In this document: positions 46,950 to 58,020 of the stretch, piece by piece
Layout of the letters: each line of letters starts with the position of its first letter
Numbering within the stretch: the stretch's first letter is position 1
Source: Ceratotherium simum simum
Lineage: Eukaryota; Chordata; Mammalia; Perissodactyla; Rhinocerotidae
Assembly (NCBI RefSeq): GCF_000283155.1
Contig: NW_004454207.1
Span: forward strand, 14,882,161 to 14,946,160
Direction: 5' to 3'
DNA length: 64,000 nucleotides
The notes under the pieces: generated by a model
What the model was told of the DNA's origin: nothing
The model's database searches: none
Seen by the model: the letters and a program-made list of their open reading frames with translations, nothing else
Translations under genes and position numbers: made by a program

Positions 46950-48550
46950 CAATAGAAGCTACTTAAAGATGGTGACTCACCACTGCCAAGAGATGGTGAA
47001 AGAGACATGGGTGATATCATCTCAGGCATCCAAACCTGCAAAATATCCTTAGAGATTTTGATTCCAAGCCTTGCTGTACCTCTCTCCCCTCCTGTGTTGT
47101 ACTTTGTCACATGGTTACTAGACAGAGTATCCATATAATATTTTGTCCAAGCTGGGGGTGAAAGCTAGACAATTGGGACATCAGGGAAATAGGCATAATC
47201 TGGGACTATGCAGGGCAAAATGGGACATATGATCATCCTTCTGCTAGATCTCTGCTGCTTGTACTCCCATTTCTCACAGGGTCCTTTGTTTAAAAAGCAC
47301 CCGCATGTTCTGCCTACATCTTGGTCTCAATTAGCTTATATAGAAGTTGATATAACCCAGGATAGGTAAACAATAACTGAGATTGGCTGTTATTGTCTCC
47401 TCCATCCTGCTTGACCTCAAATTCCCCTTTAAACATTGAAACACAAGTTTTTCCTTGTTCTCCTTTAGCTTGGAACTCTTGGTACACAAATCGTCTCCTG
47501 GTGATGCCCAGTCCACTACCTCTTCAGAACCATCTGGCCATGGCTCAATTTCCATTCAGGGTTAAGAACAGCTCCCCCCATATTATTATAAATTTGAACT
47601 AAAATGAATTTAGGCCTAAAATCTCAGATCGGTGCATTTGCAAATAAAGGCTCTCAAACATACATATACTCCCTTTCTAACTACGGACAGAAAAGAGAGT
47701 GTCAGAGAACAGAGGAAGGGAGGAAGGGAAGGATAAATTGGGGAAAGAGAGACTGAAAAAGAGAGTGAGAGAATAAAAGCACTCTCAAAAATCATCAATA
47801 CTGAACTCAGCACTTCAGAATTATTGCATAGAGGAGAGATTTTATAAAGGTAGTTTTTAAGAAAGATGTCAACTAAGAAACCTGGAGCCACTTATTAGTT
47901 TTTAGAGTGAAAACTTTTGAACCGAAAATAGGCAAGTAAACATTATTTTGTATTCCTTTCAGCACACTGATGATATTTTGCAGTGTGATGGATTGAAGTT
48001 GTTTCAGATATTCTACAATTTCAGTGATTTTCACCCACTGAGACTCTATTCAGATAAAAGGATCGATCTAAATTCTGATGGTTAAGAATTGCGTGTGCCA
48101 CTTTTCAATCACATTTCAAGAAATCAACTGAATATACCAAATAATTCCAAAGCATTTTTGTCCTATTTCAACCCTTTGAATACGGGTTTCTGTGGGACCA
48201 AGTTTTAATCGCTGTTTAGCAGAAAGTAGAAAACAAGTCATAAACAGAAGCCTTAAGACAAAAATCAGTGGAATTGTCATATTATATCTTGGATTTTAGT
48301 GTTTGAAGGGAAGCATTTTCATATTTTTTCCATCCATTACTGATTATGGAATCTAAAGTATTCCAGCTGCTTTTGTTTAATTTGTCTATATTATCAGGAA
48401 GATCGGAATAAAATAAAGATTCTTCTTAATTCTACCTGTTAGTTATTATGGCTTATACTACACACCTTCGACACTCTAGTTCTCATCAGTCCTTTTTGTT
48501 GAGAATAGCAAGAGAAATAGGCATGTTTCAAAATGAATGAGTTTTATAAA
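46950..48550. other. Unassigned, with purine-rich tract
   Basis: No gene recognised. 47688-47780 is a G/A-rich tract ('agaggaagggaggaagggaa'). 47195-47240 ('cagggcaaaatgggacatat') could be the end of an old DNA transposon. Confidence 0.4.
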
Positions 48551-48554
48551 GCCT

Positions 48555-49075
48555 TGTGGGAGATGGTTCACCAAGATGCCAGAAACAACCTCTGCCATCC
48601 CACATGCCCTCTGGCAATGGGACTTTTTCCTTCCTCCCGTTAAGAGGCAGTGCCTGTTTGCTCTCCCTTTGAATCTGGGCTGGCCCTGCAATTTTCTTTG
48701 ACAAATAGAATGTGGCAGAAGAGACATTGTGCAAACTCTGAGGCTTGGCCTTAAGAGGCTTTGCCACTTTGATGTTCACCCTCTTACGTTCTGAGGAGCC
48801 GTGGCTACTCTGCTGGAGAGGAAGGTGAGCTGGAGGTCTTTTTTACATGCACCAATCATCAGACATGAGTGAAGCCATTTTAAGACATCCAGCCCCAGTT
48901 GAGTCTCTGGATAACTGCTACCGCACAAGTGATCTCAGCCAACATAAATGAAGTAGAACTAGACAAGTGAGCCCTGCTGACCTACAGAAGTGTGGATTAT
49001 AAATCCTTGTTGATTTCTGTGTGTGTGTGGGGGGGTAGTTTGACATGCAGGGATAGATAATGGATACAAGCCTCA
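48555..49075 (+). mobile_element. MaLR-like LTR (tentative)
   Basis: 'gacaaatagaatgtggcaga', 'agagacattgtgcaaactct', 'acatccagccccagttgagt' and a 3' end 'ttgttgatttctg...gggtagtttgacatgc...ggatagataatggatac' follow the pattern of MaLR/MLT-type LTRs ('aagccactgagttttggggtagtttgttacgcagcaatagataa'). A GT/G run at 49019-49036 has replaced part of it. Confidence 0.55.
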
Positions 49076-49099
49076 AATGCCACTATCTCCTTCCCTCTA

Positions 49100-49662
49100 C
49101 TTATAATGAAAATGATACTCCTTTTCCTTTCTAAGATGGAATTTCCATCTTTGCCCATTCTCTTGCATTTTCAAGGAAGCTTTCTTATGTCGTTTATACC
49201 ATCCTTATCACGCACATCATGCATCTTCTGCTACTACCTCTCTATTGTTCTTTCCTGTTCACATTTAAACATCTTTTGTTCTGTCTCATCTTAAAATATA
49301 TTTTTCAGACCAAACGCCTCTAGTTAGTATCATATCTCTTCTCTTCTCTTTGCAACTCAACGATTTTAAAGAGTTGTTTACACTCAGTGATTTTACTCCC
49401 ACTTCATCTCTTCAACTCACTGAAATCTGACTTCTGGAGTGCCACTGAAACTGATATCACCAAAAGCCAATAGAAATTTCTTAGTATTTTTCTGACTGAA
49501 CTTCCCTGAATCTCCTGGTATTATGAGTCATTCTCTTGTCCTTTAAACACTCTCTACCCTTGGCCTTATAACACGGTACATTCCTCGTTTTACTCCAACA
49601 ACTGTCCTTCTCGGTGTCCTTTGATCATTCCTTTTATTCTCTTCACTCTGGGTTCCGTTAAA
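49100..49662 (+). mobile_element. L2 ORF2 region
   Basis: Sense L2: 'agtatcatatctcttctctt', 'aagagttgtttacactcagt', 'caactcactgaaatctgact', 'tctggagtgccactgaaact'. Matches the L2 reverse-transcriptase region. Interrupted at about 49663 by a hAT MITE. Frame not intact. Confidence 0.75.
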
Positions 49663-49663
49663 C

Positions 49664-49886
49664 CAGTGGCAAGCTAATTATGACCTAGAGGCCAAATCCT
49701 GACCTTCACCTGATTTTGTAAATAAGTTTTATTAGCGGATAGACTCGCTCATTCATTCACGTATTGTCTAAAGCTTACCAATGACAAATGATTGAATTGA
49801 GTGGTTGCGGCAAAGATCACGTGGCCCACAAAGCCTAAAATGTTTCTATCTGGCTCTTTATAGGCAAAGTTTGCTAACCTCTGATG
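49664..49886. mobile_element. hAT-type MITE nested in L2
   Basis: Ends 'ccagtggcaagctaattatg' and 'gcaaagtttgctaacctctg' are degenerate inverted repeats of a CAGGGGTTGGCAAAC-type terminus. Inside: 'ttgtaaataagttttattag', 'acgtggcccacaaagcctaa'. About 223 bp, normal size for this group. The 8-bp duplication is no longer readable. Confidence 0.7.
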
Positions 49887-50074
49887 TAGAGCTCTGATAT
49901 GTGTTCTATTCAATTTTCACCATATAACTTTCCTGAATGAGCTCACCCTTCCACACCACAAGCACACAATGAAATTAATATCCATATAGTGGATAGCTCC
50001 TAAAAATCCTGTCTCTTAGGCAGGTAATAGATTCAGATCCTGTGTTGGATATTCCCTCTTTATTTCTCTATGTC

Positions 50075-50530
50075 CACTATCTGTTTTTCTCTACCTCATT
50101 CTGTGACTGGAGACGCTGAGATCTATGGACTGGGCCCCCTTGCCCTTTGCTTTTAATTGGGCTACTTCAAGTGGAGGCACTAGTGGGAAATGGGAGGGCA
50201 AAAGGAGAGAGGTGTGTACTCCACTGGCGTCCTCACTGACAGAACATGGTTTTGCAGTGGTTTTGTTATTTTACTGAAGGCTACATCTCTAGTCCTGTGA
50301 TGTTCTTCTATAGCTATATGTCTTCTGAATCCTGGTAACCGCTCATTCCCCTTTCTCCCTTAGGCTTAAGTAAGGGCTCCCTGCTGCTGCTAGCCTCAAG
50401 TGCTTCGCCAATCTTTTTGGTTTCCTTAAACCCTGCCTATATTTTATAACAGTCTTCCCTTAAAATCTCTTTAATTGTACATTTTGGATGTGACTTTTAC
50501 TTTTTTCTAGGATTCTGATATAGAGCAAAT
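50075..50530 (+). repeat. Ancient interspersed repeat inside L2 (family not determined)
   Basis: 'ggactgggcccccttgccct', 'aagtggaggcactagtggga', 'gctccctgctgctgctagcc', 'ggtttccttaaaccctgcc', 'ttccttaaaatctctttaat'-like text follows a widespread repeat I remember but cannot name. L2 sequence flanks it on both sides. Confidence 0.4.
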
Positions 50531-51440
50531 ACCTACTGGACATGTAAACATAGATAGTCAATTCAACATAAGCTATCCAAAACTAAAGTCTTTGCTGCCC
50601 AAAACAATCTGCCAAGGATAGCTCTTCTTCCTGTACTTCTGATTCTAAGAAATGAAATCAGCTTCCGCCAAGGTGCCAATGCCATGAACCTGCGTATTTG
50701 TTTTTCCAGTCTAGATCTCTGTCTAATCTTCCACGGCCCAATGATAGCCAAGTTCTATTGTGCTTACTAAATTCATGTCAAGGCCACTGACATCTCTTGC
50801 CTAAGCACCATGCAACTCCTGATCACTATCCCTGATCTCTGTTCCTGCCTCCAGTTCCCCAACATTCTATTTTTCATAATATAACCAGATTCAGCTTTCT
50901 AAACTGAATATCTGATCAAATCAATCTTTTTCTTAAAACTCTTTAACTATACATCTACAATAAAGGCCGAATTCTCTAACATGGCATACATGATCCTCCA
51001 TGATCTGAATCTGTTTACCTTCCCAGTCTCATCTCTTTCCACTTCCTACTCTGTATTCTACACTCTGAGCCAAACTCAAATTCCCTTTAGTTCTTTGAAG
51101 GTGCCACACTTTACCTTGCTTCTGTGCTAATATAGCTGCTAATCCTCACACCTGGAACACTTTTTCTCTCAACTCCATTTGGATAATTTCTAGTTATCTT
51201 TCATATTTCAGCTTAGATTTCTTTCCTCCCAGGAAGTCTTCCTTTACATGCTCAGAGTGAACTTATCACCCCTGCTGTGTTCTATCTACATCATTGCAGA
51301 ATAATACTTGTATTGTAGCAGTAATTGCATTATTTTGTAATGTGTTTTATGCTCTTCTACCAGGCTATAAACCAAGAGAAGGTAGGAACTCCGTCTATGT
51401 TATTCACCATTCTATCAAAAGCATGCATTACATGCCCATA
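50531..51440 (+). mobile_element. L2, 3' half to near the 3' end
   Basis: Sense L2 continued: 'gccaaggatagctcttcttc', 'gttcctgcctccagttcccc', 'tcttaaaactctttaactat', 'ggcatacatgatcctccatg', 'cacacctggaacactttttc', 'cccaggaagtcttcctttac', 'gagaaggtaggaactccgtc'. The module order is that of the L2 3' end. With the piece at 49.1 kb this makes one of the longest L2 copies in the window. Confidence 0.85.
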
Positions 51441-51444
51441 CTTA

Positions 51445-52070
51445 CCATAGTAATATAGATTAAAAGTAATTTAATTAAATTAACTTGATGATAAAATGAT
51501 TTACTATTTTGAATTGTAAGTGATGCATCTATATTAGATTTAACCTCATGGCAAATATTTCATGTCACCTAATACATGCATGACATTTGCAAAGGTCCTG
51601 CTTTCAATGTACTTGGTAGAATACAGTTTTCTGAGGTTGGTCCTTGTGACTGTAGGTAATCTCATAGTGGTCACAAGGGAAGGATAAATAGGAAGTGTTC
51701 TGATAACTTATAGGTATCACAAGGGAAGGTGAACTATGACTTTTGTAATTTAAACTGCTTAAACATCCTAAATGAATGAACAACTAACTGTCCATGTATA
51801 TGCCCTTCCACTATAAAGCTTCTAGAATTAGGGGTACTGTTCTCAGAATCCTTAAACAATGTCAGATTAAGATTTTCACTTGAGCTAAAGAGATGTATGC
51901 AAGCTACAAATGTTAAATCTAGAACCTCGTTTACAATATGAAGAGAAAAACAAGTATCACTGTGCATTTGCAGAAAACCAAGTGCATGAAAGAGAGATGT
52001 CAAACTCAACAAAATAAACAAACTCACAATGAAAGAGAGAGTTAAAACAGAACATATTTAAAATAAGTAT
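51445..52070. other. Unassigned sequence
   Basis: No gene or repeat recognised. An imperfect duplication about 47 bp apart is centred on TCACAAGGGAAGG (51671 and 51718). Confidence 0.45.
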
Positions 52071-52072
52071 AC

Positions 52073-52851
52073 AGTCATGCACTGCATAATGACATTTTGG
52101 TCAACAATGTTTTACATATATGATGGTGGTCCCGTAAGATTAGTACCATATTGCCTAGGTGTGTAGTAGGCTATACCATCCAGGTTAGTGTAAGTACTGT
52201 AGGAGAGGAAAAAATTTTCCTCTACCCTTCTAGGTTCTTCCATCTGGTCTAAGAATTAAATTGACATGAGACAGATTAACAGGAGAAAAACAAACAAAAG
52301 TTTAATAACATGTATGCATAAGAGAAACCCAGGAAAGTTGGGTAACTCACCAAATGGCTGAAGCCCTCACCTTAAATATCATCCTCAGCTAAAGACAAAA
52401 GATGTTGGGGGTGAGGAAAGTCAGGGACTTCAAAGGGAAGGAAGGCAATTCACAGGAAGGTGAAAAGGAGTAAATGTTTGGAAAACAAGTGTTTGTTTGG
52501 CCACACAGAAACAGAAGAACACAAAGGGAAGCCCAACAAACAGGCTTGTCTAGGTTCCTCCTTATCTCTCTCCCAGTTCGTGTTATGCTAAGGTGATAGC
52601 TCACTTCCTGAGACAGGTCTTTTTATCTGAATTCTTTCAGACAGTTAAGGGGGAGGTAACAAGAAAAACTTTCTGAGTCTTTCTTTCTTAAAAATAATCA
52701 GCCTAAAATAATCCTCATGTTAAAGAGACACATTTTGGGGTGGCAAATTTTGTTCCCCTCAGTACACTCTATGATGTTCACACAATGACAAAATTGTCCA
52801 ATGATGCATTTCTCAGAACGTATCCCTGTCGTTAAGCAATGCATGACTGCA
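52073..52851 (-). mobile_element. Tigger-type DNA transposon split by an LTR
   Basis: Left end 'cagtcatgcactgcataatg' and right end 'gttaagcaatgcatgactg' are inverted repeats (CAGTCATGC...GCATGACTG). Left flank is TA. Inside: 'ggtcccgtaagattagtacc', 'tagtaggctataccatccag', 'gatgttcacacaatgacaaa', 'ctcagaacgtatccctgtcg'. Without the LTR it is about 215 bp, a deleted non-autonomous copy. The LTR interrupts it at a GTAC. Confidence 0.82.
52198..52761 (-). mobile_element. ERV1-like solo LTR, copy 4, nested in Tigger-type element
   Basis: Starts 'tgtaggagaggaaaaaattt', ends 'aaattttgttcccctca'. Perfect 4-bp duplication GTAC (52194-52197 and 52762-52765); removing LTR plus one GTAC restores an uninterrupted Tigger sequence across the site. 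564 bp. Shares 'gacatgagacagattaacag' and 'agagacacattttggggtgg' with copies 2 and 3. Confidence 0.92.
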
Positions 52852-52854
52852 ATG

Positions 52855-55290
52855 CATATCTTCGGAGTAATGCCAGCAGATATCACATCCAAAGGAAAAG
52901 ATTGTGAAGATGAAGTAATTAAATGTAATTCAAATTTAAATCATGATTTCTAAAGTTAAAAACTCAAAATTACAGACTAAATTGTAGAAAGGATGACTTC
53001 AGAGAATCAAATTCACGAGCTGGAGAATATTTCAAAATTCAGGGGAAAAGAAAAAAGCGACGAGAAATATGAGAAAAAAGTTAAGTAACATGGAGACACC
53101 AGAAACTAGACACACCAGAACCCACCCAATGAAATTTTTCTACAGAGATAACAAAGAACAAAGGGAGGGGAAAGAAATACTAATAAATATAGAAAAAAGT
53201 TTTATTATCTGATGGAAGAATTGTATATACTCAGTTTGGAAGACGCCATTTAATGATGAACAGTAAAAAGGACAAAAGATTCAATTCTAGACCTGCTTCT
53301 GGGGAAATTTCTAACACTTACATTGAAATGTTTATTACTATTATATCAGGAAGACATTCCAGGACAAATTCCAACTCTCCTTTTATATCCTTCCCACATG
53401 AACCTTCTGATAGGGAATCAGAATATTTTTACCACATGGTACAATTACACTTGAATTCCAATCGATATAATAAAAAGTGAGCCACATCTTTATTTAATAA
53501 CAATTTTGAGGCACTGGGGCCGTAGTATCTTGTAATCATCATTTCTCCATTCTGATCTACTGCCCAACTTTTCCTCCTAGTGACCTGGTAGGTTATAGTG
53601 AGGAATCTATTATTTCTGCTTGAAGGGGTTCTTCCACCCTTCATTCTGACAAGCTCCCTCTGCATTAGAAAATGGGGGGTAATTCCCTCATTAAATTCCC
53701 GTGTTAACAAGAGGTTGTTTTGTGAATCATCTTAAGAACCCCTAATTCACATTCACCTCGCTTTTGGTATATAGTTAAGTCATAAGCTCACCCTTCACAC
53801 CGTTGAAACAGAAGGTAGATTATCAGTATTGGTTATTTCACTCCTACAAGGAGTCCTCACAGCTGTAGCAATACTGGGAGATTCTGCCGTGTATCTGTCT
53901 CTATTCTAGCATTGAGTGGCACATAGCCAATCAACTTAATGTCTACAAAGTATATCTAAGGTTAGCTGAATACTGAGTGAGCTTCTCAGATGTCTCACCT
54001 CCCTTGTGCATCCCTAAAAAGAGATTAATGGGCAGCCTAGTTTCTTGCCAAATATTATGAAATAAGAGAAAGATATATAAAGGATATCCTCATGAGATTA
54101 TAGGCATGCACTAACAATTCCACTCATTGTCAACGAAGTTTCTTCTGTTTAGTGGCAAGTCCATAAAAAAATTAGTGAAATTTGGTTAATTCTCTCTTAT
54201 TGGGTATTTTATTGTGGATGATAAGCGGAAATTCTGCCCTTGCACAGTCTAGAGAGCTGTGTACTTTCCACAGAAAATAACTCTCAAAATCTAATCCTTG
54301 ATTAGATTGAGTTCTACCACTGAAACTATATAGTGAATGGTACCTCACCAAGAATGACACAACGGCGGATATCTTCTGGTCTCTGGTAAAATAAGCCTGT
54401 GCATAGTTGGTAAAGTGTGCATCATGACAACATTAAGTTCTAGTGAGATGAAGACCATGTACTCTAATTGCAGATACTTGCAGCTCTGAAAAGCATCCAG
54501 GCATTTCACCTGGATATCTTTGCTATTATGAATTCAAACTACTGGGCCCAGATTAGTTCTAAAGTATTCTCCCTTACCAAGTGACTGGAGTCATCAGACA
54601 GCAATTCTCCAACACAGAGAGTAGATTGCTGGTGACAATATCAATAATTTCAATTATATTAGCACTAAGCACTGAAGTACTTTGCAGAACTCACAGTAAT
54701 GAATTCACATCTACTTTAGTTATGCAATAATAGTTTCAAGACATTTAGAGACATCCCTGACTCTTTTAGCAAAGAGCTATTGGCTCTTTCCCTTTTCATC
54801 CTCTCTCAGCTAGGAACTAGTCCAATGTTTACTTCTCCCCTCTTCCAATCTGACTGAAGTAGTTGTAATTTCCCGAGTGACATGTGTTTTATGGTTACCA
54901 TGGAGGTTGCCACAAAAGGATGATACAAAAACTCATCTGCACCACATTTTTCCCTTTGGTGTCCCAAATTTGTCCTTCCTTTTTAGGAAATATAATGTTT
55001 TAATTGATTTTTGTGTGTTGCAAGTAGGAAAATGCATCTACATCTCTTTGATACTCAATCTGATATGTAATGAACACAGAATTTTCAGACAATGTAGCCA
55101 CCCATTGCTGCCACATGATATTTTCTTTGTTGCTGCTAACATTTTATGTAAGTGGATTGTTGCCATTCTCTACTTCAAAAGGCACCTTCAGACTTGACAA
55201 TGATAGATCATTTTGGTTCAAGAATTCACATTCCGCATTACAGAATCTCACTCTCAAATAATTTTGACTAGTGACTTATGTTATTTCTCT
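52855..55290. other. Unassigned; possible old L1/HAL1 at 52980-53480
   Basis: 52980-53230 is A-rich with phrases that could be sense ORF1 of an ancient L1 or HAL1, but support is weak. The rest (53500-55290) holds no recognised repeat or gene; open frames are 60-106 codons and lack domains. Confidence 0.35.
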
Positions 55291-55294
55291 TTAA

Positions 55295-55940
55295 CCTGAC
55301 AAGATACAGTCTATGTGGATAACGAAGAACTGAGTGTGCTCAGGATAATTTATGACAGTGCTCTGTATCAGACATATCTTATGTGCCACTCAGATTCTCT
55401 TGATCCTACTCAGCTCCACAGCCCTTCTCCACTGGTTGCAACACCTCCTCCAATACATACACCAGCCACTGCTGAAGTTACCAAATTTGTGGGGCTACAT
55501 GCAGGCACAACACAACATGACCTCACTTCATTTTTTTACAGTGTGCCTCTAGCCTCCCACCTGGAACTTCCCTGTTGCCACTGAGGTATGAGACTAAAGC
55601 ATAACCCAGAAATGTGGAGGAGTGGAAGCTCATGGAAAAGTAGCTTTAACGAATTGGATTGGAAGCTAGTGAATACAATTTTCATGACTCTTCTCTTCAA
55701 CCAACTTTTCTGAGACTCAGTAGTTCATAGGCTTCTCAGAAGAAAGCCCACTGAGGTTGAAGAATAAATTACACCTGATGCCAAGTGGAGGCCAGTTCGA
55801 TAATCCTTCCTCGTATTGTCTTCTCCCCCCGATTCAGTCTTCGTTTACTTCACTCTTGCTTCCTTGGGATTACACTCCCTAATAAACTAGCAGCTCTTAA
55901 GATTTTCCTCAAGCTTTGCTTTTTAGAGAATCCAGACTGA
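55295..55940 (+). mobile_element. ERVL-type LTR (tentative)
   Basis: The right part reads like an ERVL-group LTR end: 'gaagaataaattacacctga', 'tgccaagtggaggccagttc', 'tccctaataaactagcagct' (AATAAA near 55881-55886), 'caagctttgctttttagaga'. It is followed within about 5 bp by a tRNA-Leu-like primer-binding site. The left edge is a guess. Confidence 0.55.
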
Positions 55941-55944
55941 TAGT

Positions 55945-55959
55945 TGGTATCAGGAGTGG
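55945..55959 (+). promoter_or_regulatory. Retroviral primer-binding site, tRNA-Leu-like
   Basis: TGGTATCAGGAGTGG differs at one base from TGGTGTCAGGAGTGG, the complement of a tRNA-Leu 3' end. ERVL elements are named for tRNA-Leu priming. Its position right after an LTR-like U5 end supports both calls. Confidence 0.6.
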
Positions 55960-56345
55960 CCCTAGAAAACAAACATATCCCATCTCTTTTGGATGGATTT
56001 TGGGAGTTGGATTACTCACCAGATTAATAACAATAGGGATGTCCTTTCTAGTGACAGGTAAGGTGGTGATAGCCCATGTCATGCAAAGGCATTGCAATTC
56101 AAAAGGCTTTTTTTAAACCTCTGGTTAATTGGGATGAAATGCAGGTTGACAGTGAGACTTTGGAATATATGGTTGCTATAGCAATTGAACTGTATGATGC
56201 CAAAGCTAATTTAGAATGATTGTAGAGTAGGCTGGCTTCTGTTAATAGCGTTGAAAGCCTAGCAAAAATGAAATGAAAGTCTCAGAGAAGCCAACTGACA
56301 ATGGATGGCATGTTGTAAAAGCTCATTCCCATCAGCCGCAATGCA
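55960..56345 (+). mobile_element. ERVL-like 5' internal remnant
   Basis: Sequence just downstream of the primer-binding site, up to about 56345, with no repeat of another class recognised. I infer ERV leader or early gag by position. It contains no intact frame. Confidence 0.4.
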
Positions 56346-56375
56346 GACAGCCCCAGATCTGTTATAAACAAGCTA

Positions 56376-56416
56376 TTAAACACATACACACATACACACA
56401 CCAACACACACACTTT
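56376..56416. repeat. CA-rich low complexity
   Basis: Interrupted (CA)n with TA and CC steps. Confidence 0.85.
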
Positions 56417-56551
56417 TATAAGATATGGAAAATACGGTAAACACTGACAGGATATTTGATAGTTTTATGGAATTATTATTTCTTTTTGGTGTTATAAAAA
56501 CACTTTGGTTATATTAAAAGGAGTCTTATCTTTTTAAAATATATATAATGA

Positions 56552-56786
56552 GGGGCCGGCCCAGTGGCACAGCAGTTAAGTGCATACACTCTGCTTTGGT
56601 GGCCCGGGGTTCACAGGTTCAGATCCCAGGCGCGCACCGACGCACCGCTTGTCAAGCCATGCTGTCTGTGGTTGCATCAGATATAAAGTAGAGGAAGATG
56701 AGCACAGATGTTAGCCCAGGGCCCATCTTCCTCAGCAAAAAGAGGAGGATTGGCATTGGATGTTAGTTCAGGGCTAGTCTTCCTCG
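56552..56786 (+). mobile_element. ERE SINE
   Basis: Starts 'ggggccggcccagtggcaca', B-box-like 'ggttcagatcccagg', 'ataaagtagaggaagatgag', two 'gatgttag' modules. Lacks the 'caactagaagg' segment of the 12.5 and 39.6 kb copies, so it belongs to a different ERE subfamily, shared with 57.4, 58.0 and 63.2 kb. The tail has become a CA/TA microsatellite. Confidence 0.93.
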
Positions 56787-56794
56787 CACACACA

Positions 56795-56829
<35 letters not shown>
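56787..56829. repeat. (CA)6(TA)15 microsatellite in SINE tail
   Basis: CA units pass into uninterrupted TA units directly at the 3' end of the ERE. Confidence 0.95.
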
Positions 56830-56831
<2 letters not shown>

Positions 56832-56834
56832 AAT

Positions 56835-57015
56835 AATATACTGATGTCAGAGATTTGCTACAAAATGATTGGGTGGTGGGAGGGAGTGAGGATATATTTA
56901 AAACAAGATTTGTTATACATTGATAATTGTTGAAGCTGAGTGATGGGTGCATGTGTCTTCATTTTACTATTATATCTACCTCTATAAATACTTGAAAATG
57001 TCCATAGTGTATATT
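56835..57015 (+). mobile_element. L1 3' end fragment
   Basis: 'ggtgggagggagtgaggata', 'acattgataattgttgaagc', 'gatgggtgcatgtgtcttc', 'atacttgaaaatgtccatag' follow the terminal part of L1MB/L1MC-type 3' UTRs. Confidence 0.6.
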
Positions 57016-57044
57016 GTTATTTAAGAAAATCAGGCCTAGAATTT

Positions 57045-57245
57045 GACTGTAAATGTAGCAAAGCTATAAAAGAGAGGGGATATGCAGCATCAACAGTACC
57101 CTATGACAAATTTGGGACCCTGATAGGAAAAGAATGGGGTGCTGAAATCTGGAAAGGAGACATATGGTGGATGAGCCTGAGAATATTATACTCACAAATT
57201 CCCCTAAATCCTCCAGGCCAACAAAAGGAACCCCCTCCATTTCCA
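57045..57245 (+). mobile_element. Possible ERVL-like gag remnant
   Basis: 'ggtgctgaaatctggaaagg' and 'aatcctccaggccaacaaaa' resemble the gag-proximal region of MaLR/ERVL elements. If so it continues the internal region left of 56345, interrupted by the ERE and the L1 tail. No open frame; weak. Confidence 0.35.
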
Positions 57246-57393
57246 GGCATATACCCCAAATAATTGAAAGCAGGGACTCAAAAAGATATTTGTACGCTGA
57301 TATTCATAATAGCATTATTCACAATAGTCAAAGGTGGAAACAACTCAAATGTCCATTGACAGATGAATGGATAACTAAAATGTGATATATCCA

Positions 57394-57639
57394 GGGGACG
57401 GCCTGGCGGTGCAAGCGGTTAAGTGCACGCGCTCTGCTGTGGCGGCCTGGGGTTCGCCGGTTCAGATCCTGGGTGCGCACCGATGCACTGCTTGTCAGGC
57501 CATGCTGTGGCGGTGTCCCATATAAAGTGGAGGAGGATGGGCATGGATGTTAGCCCAGGGCCAGTCTTCCTCAGCAAAAAAAGAGAAAAAAAGAGGAAGA
57601 TTGGCAGATGTTAGCTCAGGGCTGATCTCCTCACAAAAA

Positions 57640-57672
<33 letters not shown>
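57394..57672 (+). mobile_element. ERE SINE nested in L1 (first)
   Basis: Starts 'ggggacggcctggcggtgca', retains 'ggttcagatcctgggtgc'. Tail is (AAAT)n from about 57639. Perfect 17-bp duplication AAAATGTGATATATCCA at 57377-57393 and 57673-57689. The undamaged duplication argues for relative youth. Confidence 0.96.
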
Positions 57673-57674
<2 letters not shown>

Positions 57675-58020
57675 AATGTGATATATCCATACCATGAAAT
57701 ATTACTCGGCTTTAAAAAGGAATGAAATTCTGATACATGCTACAACATGGATGAACCTTGAAAACATTATGCTAAGTGAAATAAGCCAGACACAAAAAGA
57801 CAAAATATATGTTTTGACTTAAATGAGGTACCTAGGATAGTCAAATTCATAGAGACAGAAAGTAGAATAGTAATCAGGGGCTGGGGGAAGAAGGGAATAA
57901 AACGTTATTGTTTCACGGGTACAGAGTCTCAGTTTGTGATGATAAAAAATTTCTGGAGATGTTTGGTGGTGAGTGTACTTAATGCCGCTGAACTGTACAT
58001 TAAAAATGATTAAAATTTTA

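Noticed and set aside
54877..55197. 106-codon plus-strand frame in the region before the ERVL-like LTR
   Set aside because: No domain, overlapping alternative frames, no conservation evidence available.
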